Shown here: one piece after another, positions 57,935-64,000 of the stretch
How positions within the stretch are numbered: position 1 is the stretch's first letter
Layout of the letters: every line of letters begins with the position of its first letter
DNA from: Paragorgia papillata
Lineage: Eukaryota > Cnidaria > Anthozoa > Scleralcyonacea > Coralliidae
Assembly (NCBI GenBank): GCA_035771165.1
Contig: JAWNZC010000314.1
Coordinates: forward strand, 3,135,001 to 3,199,000
Reading direction: 5' to 3'
Length of the DNA: 64,000 nt
Position numbers and translations under genes: made by a program
The notes under the pieces: generated by a model
The model's database searches: none
Told to the model about the DNA's origin: nothing
The model's input: the letters and a program-made list of their open reading frames with translations, nothing else

Positions 57935-59060
57935 GCACAGTCAGGCAACAAAAAAGTTGTTTCTTTTACTCCAAGAGGTAATAGATCATCACAAAGACTT
58001 ACGTAAATTTACATCTCCTATTACAAGGACCACAAAAAAGCCCCCAAAATAGAAAAAAAACTATTTAGAACATTTTCAGTATCCTTAAACTAATTTTATA
58101 AAAATTGTGCAGAATGGGTGATATAAAGAGCGGTTATACTTTTACGAAGACCGCTTTATATACTTAGACGTATATTTTGTGAAGGCCTCAAAAATCGATA
58201 CTTTAATTCGTGAAGTGGCAATTTTCGTAGGGGCGGTTACTTTTGAGAGACTTTAGAGTATATGGTGTCTTACGATGACACAATATAAATTAGTTTATTG
58301 TTAACGTTAAAGGCAAAAGCTACGAGGAAAAAAGAGAGAATTGTTGCTTTCAATTACTTGGAAAACGATACTGTCACAACAGATTTCACTGGAATTTCAA
58401 CTATAGACCAAAGGTAAAAATCTTGTTTTGTTAACTGTTGACTGTGTGATGTAGAAAATGCGGTCGTATGATATTTAAAAAGGACCATATGTTTGCATAT
58501 AATCAAACCCTATAACTGCTGACAAAAAAATTATCAAATTAAGAAATGCAACACCTCAAACAACCATGCACGCAAAACGATATTACAACAAAAAACATCA
58601 CTTTTTCTAACTTTAGGAAGTCGCTATTTAACTACTACATTAATGCACTAAACAACACGTACAACACAGACAACCAAAAAACATGGAAGAGTATAAATGC
58701 CTGAAGTGTAACACAGCCCAGAGAAATATAGTAAGGCTTGATATATACTGCCGAAACAGAACGTAAGAGTCTTACGTTTCGAGCGAAGGCCCTTCGTCAG
58801 AGAGAAACGTCACGTGAAACACGTTTCTCTCTGACGAAGGGCCTTCGCTCGAAACGTTAGACTCCTATACGTTCTCTGTTTCGGCAGTATATTAAACCTT
58901 ACTATATTTCGATTGTTGTTTCAATACTCCTACGCAGCACGCTACTTTTATTTAACAGCCGAGGGGACCTTATACCGGCCACCATCATGTTGCTTTTGAT
59001 TACTGTATAATGTTCAGTGTTTATATATCTGATACTTTAGTCGTGTTTTTTAAACGATTT
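57935..59060. repeat. ~2-kb repeat family, copy D (partial)
   Basis: Starts in the middle of the unit (TTTTACTCCAAGAGGTAATAGAT) right after the TIR element, runs to CACCATCATGTTGCTTTTGA, and contains the MITE 58726-58908. Confidence 0.75.
58726..58908. mobile_element. Near-perfect palindromic MITE
   Basis: ATATAGTAAGGCTTGATATA, TACTGCCGAAACAGA and GTTTCGAGCGAAGGCCCTTC are mirrored around TTTCTCTCTGACGAAGGGCC to TTACTATAT. A relative is at 61045-61199. Confidence 0.88.
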
Positions 59061-59106
59061 CTGGGCGTTCATCTGACTTTGAAGCCTTCTGTTTTTTAGT
59101 CTATAG

Positions 59107-59335
59107 TTAACACTTTGAGGCCTGGACCAGATCTCCCCGTGCTGAATAAAATCGTCTGGCGTTAGCCAGAATAAACCTTAAAGACTCGTCGTCAGGCTTC
59201 AAAGTGTTAAAGAGATAGATTTTAACACTTTGAGGCCTGAACCTCTCCCCGTGCTGAATAAAATCGTCTGGCGTTGGCCAGAATAAACTTTAACTGAGAC
59301 TCGTCGTCAGGCTTCAAAGTGCTAACACCAGGCTA
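59107..59335. mobile_element. Two tandem MITEs (TTAACACTTTGAGGCCTG ends)
   Basis: 59107-59210 and 59222-59335 each run from TTAACACTTTGAGGCCTG to CAGGCTTCAAAGTG(T/C)TAA, with core AATCGTCTGGCGTT(A/G)GCCAGA. Confidence 0.85.
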
Positions 59336-61045
59336 TTTTACTCGTTCGGTTAACAGGCATGTTGTCATGTTTTCAATTTATGTTTGTATAATATGCGCAG
59401 CAAAGTTAACAAATTAAATTAAGAGATAATTTAGCCTTTGAAAGACTCAAATGTTTTTTTGTTGGTCGCTTTTACAAAGAGCAAAGTCAAAAAATTTCAA
59501 CCTTCTTTTAGCTCCGAGAAATTAAACTTCAAACTTTCGCCATCGCACCTTCTTCAAAGCAGCGGGAATTTTGACTTCTGCGACATTTCCCAATAGAGTA
59601 ATTTCAGTTTTCAACTTTGGCTGGGTAAGCTTTTGATTATAGTTTTCTAACAATGAGTCTTCCAAGGCAGCTGTGGAGTGAAGCAATAACAACAGATGGT
59701 TAAAAGAAGATGGAATTTTTTTTTTCAAAACTGAAATGATTTTTTGCACAATCGCCCCAATAACTTTCTAATTAAAACATTTGTATTACCTACATTGCTA
59801 AAAACAAAACGAAAGATTAACTGACAGATATTTTCGATCTTTACAAACAATTTTGAAAGCATGTGTTTTTGTAGTGATTTATAGTGACAGCGGTCGGCGC
59901 GATTTATACAAAACATTATTTGTGCATGGACCAATATGCAAAAATTTTGCCAAATAATTTATACTATTTTATAAAAACATAATATACTTCGTATTTATCT
60001 TAACTTTTAGAAAAATTAGAAAAACATCATAACAAAAAATGTTTCTTTTACTCCAAGAAGTGATAGATAGATCACCACAAAGACTTATGTAAATTTACAT
60101 CAGCCATTATAAGCACCACAAAAAGCACAAAAATAGAAAAACCCTATAGAGGGTTTTCATCTGACGTCACGGCGGCCATATTGGTGTACCAAAACAATGA
60201 AATGGCGGCCATATTGGTGTACGGTATGGGAATTAGCTCTTTCTTATTCAAATATTTGGTATTGTTTCACCACCCCAATGGGGCCACCGATCACGTGAGT
60301 GAAAACGCTCTATAGAACATTTGCTACCCTTAAACTAATTTAATAAAAAAATGTACAGAATGGGTGATATAAAGAGCGGTTATACTTTTACGAAGGCAGC
60401 TTTATATATATACTTAGGCGTCTATTTTGCATCGTGAAAATTAATGCCGCCGATACCTTAATTCGTGAAGTGGTAATTTTCGGAGGGGCGGTACTTTTGA
60501 GAGGCTTTAGAGTATGTAGTGTCTTACGATGACACAATATAAATTAGATTACTGTTAACCCTGACGGCAAAAGCTATACCAGAAAAGAAGGGACTAGAAT
60601 TGTTGCTTTCAACTACTTGGAAAACGATACTGTCATAACAGATTCCACTAGTGGGATTCCACCAAAGACGAAAGGTAAAAATCGTGTTTTGTTAACTGTA
60701 CATGTTGACTGTGTGATGTAGAAAGTGCGGTCGTATGACATTTAAAAAGGACCATATGTTCGCATATACTACAGTAAAAACCTTGAAACAACTGAATATT
60801 GTCTTTACAAGAGAAAGGAGTTGAGATAAACGAAACAAACCCAAGCTGCTACAAATATCAAATTAAGAAATGCAACACCTCACACAACCAAAACTATATT
60901 ACAACAAAAAAACATCACTTTTTCTAACCGTTAGGAAGTCGCTATTTAACTACTATACATTAATGCAATAAACAACACGTACAACACAGACGACCAAAAA
61001 ACATGGAAGAGTATAAATGCCTGAAGTGCAACACAGCCCAGAGAG
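59336..61045. repeat. ~2-kb repeat family, copy E
   Basis: All blocks in order, without the Harbinger-type MITE (empty site near 59845) but with the MITE 60149-60310. Confidence 0.82.
60149..60310. mobile_element. 162-bp MITE with TATA target duplication
   Basis: GAGGGTTTTCATCTGACGTC...GTGAGTGAAAACGCTC lies between TATA at 60145-60148 and 60311-60314. Copies A, B and C of the host repeat read AACCCTATAGAACATTTGC with no insert (22146, 24738, 26853). Confidence 0.88.
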
Positions 61046-61199
61046 ATACAGTATGTAAAGTTTGATATACTGCCGAAACAGAGAACGTAGGAGTCTAACG
61101 TTTCGAGCGAAGGCCCTTGATCAGAGGTAACGTGTTTTACGTGACGTTTCTCTCTGACGAAGGGCCTTCGCTGGCGAAACGGTTAGACTCCTACGTTCT
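61045..61199. mobile_element. Palindromic MITE, relative of 58726-58908
   Basis: ACTGCCGAAACAGAGAACGT..GAGCGAAGGCCCTT and its mirror ending GACTCCTACGTTCT. Confidence 0.8.
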
Positions 61200-61460
61200 T
61201 CTACATTTTTATTATCTGCATCGCTATAAAAACAAAACGAAAGATTAACTGACAGATATTTTTTATCTTTACAAACAATTTTGAAAGCATGTTTCTTGTA
61301 GTGATTTATTGTGACAGTGGTTGTTGATTTATACAAAACATTATTTGTGCATGAGGGACCAATACGCAAAAATATTGCCAAATAATTTTTACTATTTTAC
61401 AAAAAATATAATTCTCCATCTTTATCTTAACTATTAGAAAAGTTAGATAAAAACCATAAC
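61200..61460. repeat. ~2-kb repeat family, copy F (partial)
   Basis: TTTTATTATCTGCATCGCT to AGTTAGATAAAAACCATAAC, joined directly to the MITE on its left. Confidence 0.78.
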
Positions 61461-61550
61461 ATTTTTTTAGATGTTTTAATCACATATGCGTTTTACTCTT
61501 GTGGCCAGCTGCTTAAGATAAGCTGCATATTCGCTAATGTATGTTGTTTA

Positions 61551-61816
61551 AAGGGGCTGTGCCACGCTATTTTGAGCAATTCTGACACACACAACATTTT
61601 CCCCAAATTAAAAAAAAGAATTAATAAAAAATTCTTTTAAACACAGGAAAAACCCACACAAAACACAAGAAATCTGGGCAGAAGACCCAGATGGTCAAGA
61701 TTGAGTGAGGACTGAATTGGATTGCAAATGACATTAATCAGTTTACAATGTTTAGTTTGAAGTTTGCAATACGAGACACTTTGGGTTGATAGTATCGTGC
61801 CACAGCCCTTTAAATT
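61551..61816. mobile_element. MITE with AAAGGGGCTGTGCCACG ends
   Basis: The left AAAGGGGCTGTGCCACGCTA pairs with ATCGTGCCACAGCCCTTTAAA. Confidence 0.85.
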
Positions 61817-61902
61817 TACGAGCCTGTCAGCTTTATAATTTATGACAACATCACTTTCAAGTGCTGTTCAACTCGCCAGGTGTCAACTGATTTTTAGAGA
61901 AA

Positions 61903-62197
61903 CACAGGCAGCCCAGTAGACTTGTACTCCGCCTTTAAATTAGTTGTTGCGGGTTGAAATAACTATATATATGACAGAGTAATTCAAACTTCAAAATAAT
62001 GCTATTACAAGTCTCAACTCACTCGAGGTAAACAAACTGTTAAAAGTAAGTTTATTTTATCCCTGCCTGTTATGTTTTGATTGTTTGTACTGTAATTTTT
62101 GTTAAATATTTGTAATATCATGAGGCGAAGTTTTTTTTTTTGTTTTTTAAATAAATCTAAAGGCGGAGTACAAGTCTGGGCTGCCTGTGAGAGAAAG
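61903..62197. mobile_element. TIR element (ACAGGCAGCCCAG...ACTTGTACTCCGCC)
   Basis: CACAGGCAGCCCAGTAGACT/TGTACTCCGCCTTTAAAT faces TCTAAAGGCGGAGTACAAGT/CTGGGCTGCCTGTG. Confidence 0.82.
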
Positions 62198-62338
62198 AAC
62201 TGAAAAGACATTTGTGGTGTCCGAGAGGGACATAAAGGAACTTGAGAACACAAGGGAAAGTAGGGGAACGAGAGGGAGAGAAGAAAGCATGTCAAAAGAG
62301 CGAGAGAGAGAGAGAGAGGTTGTAGAAAAAAAGGACTA

Positions 62339-62491
62339 AAGCCGGTTTTCCACTAGGCGATTTTTTTCGCGCGAAGCGACTTTCTTTTGTTCGAATTCAA
62401 TAGATTTCTGATTAGTTCCAGCTCAGAGCTCATGAGACAAAAGAAAAAGTCGCTTCGCGCGGAAAAAGTCGCCTACTGGAAAACCAGCTTA
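62339..62491. mobile_element. Palindromic MITE (GGTTTTCCACTAGGCGA)
   Basis: AAGCCGGTTTTCCACTAGGC...CGCGCGAAGCGAC pairs with GTCGCTTCGCGCG...GCCTACTGGAAAACCAGCTT. Confidence 0.88.
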
Positions 62492-62504
62492 TTATATAAT
62501 TAAA

Positions 62505-62835
62505 GTGCCCATGTCATCCTCGGGGACTTTACATATTTATACTAATTGGAACATTCTGAGAAGATTTGTAATATATCTTCTCAGGCGAAAATTTCATCTT
62601 CATGGATTTTTTTGCCGTTAAAGTTGATGGAAGTGACGTCGAAAGAGTAATTTGTCTATATGAAAACCACTTTACAGATTCCTCTTTTGACGTCACTTCC
62701 GTCAATTTTAACGGCAAAAAAAATCCATGAAGATGAAATTTTCGCCTGAGAAGATATATTACAAATCTTCTCAGAATGTTCCAATTAGTATAAATATGTA
62801 AAGTCCCTGAGGATGACATAGGCACTTTAAGGAAA
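62505..62835. mobile_element. Long near-perfect palindromic MITE, ~330 bp
   Basis: AAGTGCCCATGTCATCCTCG / GGACTTTACATATTTATACT / AATTGGAACATTCTGAGAAG and the inner GGAAGTGACGTCGAAAGAG are mirrored to the end at GATGACATAGGCACTTTAA. It carries TGACGTC(A) in both arms. Confidence 0.92.
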
Positions 62836-62991
62836 TAAAATAATTAAAACCAAGACTGCTGGCTGTCAGATACGCAGAAGACAAGGGCTATTACAACATT
62901 CATTCAGTCTCACCGTAATAAAGAGCCCTTGTCATTTTGTTTATTTAGTTTCCGTTCACACTATATACCGGATAGCTTAAAGTATTATATG

Positions 62992-64000
62992 GTATATAGT
63001 TAAACAGCTACTTAAAAATGAGTGCGTGTTTTATACTAGATAAGCTATGAGTGTTCAAGATGAGTGTTTAAACTAGGAATTATATATCTTGTGTTGAGAT
63101 TCAAATTTATTTGAAAAAGCTATCTCATGTTTGGTATTTTTTACATATACTCTCTAGCAATTTCTGATAGAAATTAAAGTTTTTTCGTAATGCCTTTTTC
63201 TTTTGCTAAAGTTGGCTTACTATTCACAGTAATATATGTATATGTGAGGTCAACGCGGAGACACTTAATTAAGAGATTGTGAAAGTACCTATGCAACGAA
63301 ATTTCACCCCAGTTTTTTATGATTGCATTGACAAAGCAACAGAATTTTGTGTCCTTGCTTCATTCTTGAGATATTCAGGTTTGTTTGATATGTAAATGTC
63401 ATACTTATGACATCACACTGCATAATATATGACTTTTTGAAAGAGCATCCATTTTGGGATGGTCCAAATATTTTGCACACAGCTACACACGTTTAGTGAC
63501 CAGCCATGACTACATACAATCGTACTTTCGATAAGTACTCCCATTGAAAATCATACTTTTCTGAAAAGTCATTATGCAGTGTGATGCATGTCATACGTAT
63601 GACATTTGTATATAAAACGAACCTGAATATCCGAAGAATAAAGCAAGGAAACGAAATTCTACGAAAGATGTTACTTTGTCATTTTAATTAAATGTTCTTT
63701 CAAATGCGCAATCATAAAAAACTGGGGTGAAATTTTGTTGCATAGGCACTTGAAGTGATTCACCAGTAAAAATTTGAAAATTATTTTCTAAACAGGTTTA
63801 TTTAACGTGCACAGGAAACTCTCTTCGCACCCAATGTTGAATCACTGTGTAACAACTTTGCGTGTCCCTGGGTTGTTACTTTTTGCACTGAACGGCAAAT
63901 CAACTTTGGGAAAAGAAAAATACTTCTCAAACTCATTAATAACTCATGAATTATCCTAGCCAATCCATGAACGATACCACATGACATGCATGAGTTTTGA
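62992..64000. repeat. Duplicated segment, copy 2 (partner 27615-28500)
   Basis: Same block order as the partner, extending to the end of the window and interrupted by the MITE 63283-63751. Confidence 0.8.
63283..63751. mobile_element. MITE, 469 bp, empty site known
   Basis: AAGTACCTATGCAAC.AAATTTCACCCCAG pairs with CTGGGGTGAAATTTTGTTGCATAGGCACTT. Inner arms have GTCATACTTATGACAT. The uninterrupted partner reads ATTGTGAAGTAATT near 28208. The duplicated bases are GA or GAA. Confidence 0.85.

Overview
This is an AT-rich, repeat-laden eukaryotic window, most likely from a cnidarian (anthozoan, perhaps a hexacoral). The basis is two genes ending in galaxin-type di-cysteine exons, one joined to a von Willebrand A (vWA) domain and one to EGF domains. 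Introns have canonical splice signals, and there are many miniature inverted-repeat elements (MITEs), non-LTR retrotransposon relics, solo LTRs and minisatellites. Nothing bacterial or viral is apparent.

Layout. 1-780: nothing recognisable. 806-5556: a degenerate TIR-flanked element on the minus strand coding for a frameshifted protein with a C-terminal CXC (tesmin/TSO1-like) cysteine cluster and a pattern of acidic motifs suggesting a PIN/FEN-like nuclease. 5560-16775: gene A (+), a vWA domain on two exons (7314-7615, 8759-9056) and, if the model is right, a galaxin-like last exon (16612-16775). Its long second intron holds a TATA promoter with a tandemly duplicated leader and a decayed OTU-protease / RPA-like OB-fold locus (10130-13465). 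16100-19160 and 37505-39160 are a segmental duplication carrying the galaxin exon. 19200-30800: a mosaic of MITEs, a tRNA-like SINE head, a tandemly repeated ~2 kb family (three copies at 21.3-27.5 kb) and a large fold-back element. 30922-37858: gene B (+), a secreted protein with signal peptide, two or three EGF-like exons and a galaxin-like last exon. All its introns are phase 1, and one EGF exon was recently duplicated together with a MITE.

39.9-43.2 kb: a broken CR1/L2-like LINE inside a split MITE. 43.3-46.8 kb: MITEs, a ~125-bp tandem repeat and a 32-bp minisatellite. 46.8-50.0 kb: a hAT/ZMYM1-like transposase with a nonsense codon and a frameshift. 50.9-53.2 kb: a ~100-bp degenerate satellite interrupted by a small solo LTR and a MITE. 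53.9-54.3 kb: a possible small spliced gene. 55.65-57.92 kb: a TIR element with a LINE 3' fragment inside. 57.9-64 kb: more copies of the ~2 kb family, palindromic MITEs, and a second copy of the 27.6-28.5 kb segment.

How it fits together: genes A and B look like secreted matrix-type proteins built by exon shuffling of phase 1-1 modules (vWA, EGF, galaxin). Nearly everything else is mobile-element debris. Paralogous copies within the window act as empty sites, so the target duplications of several insertions can be read directly.
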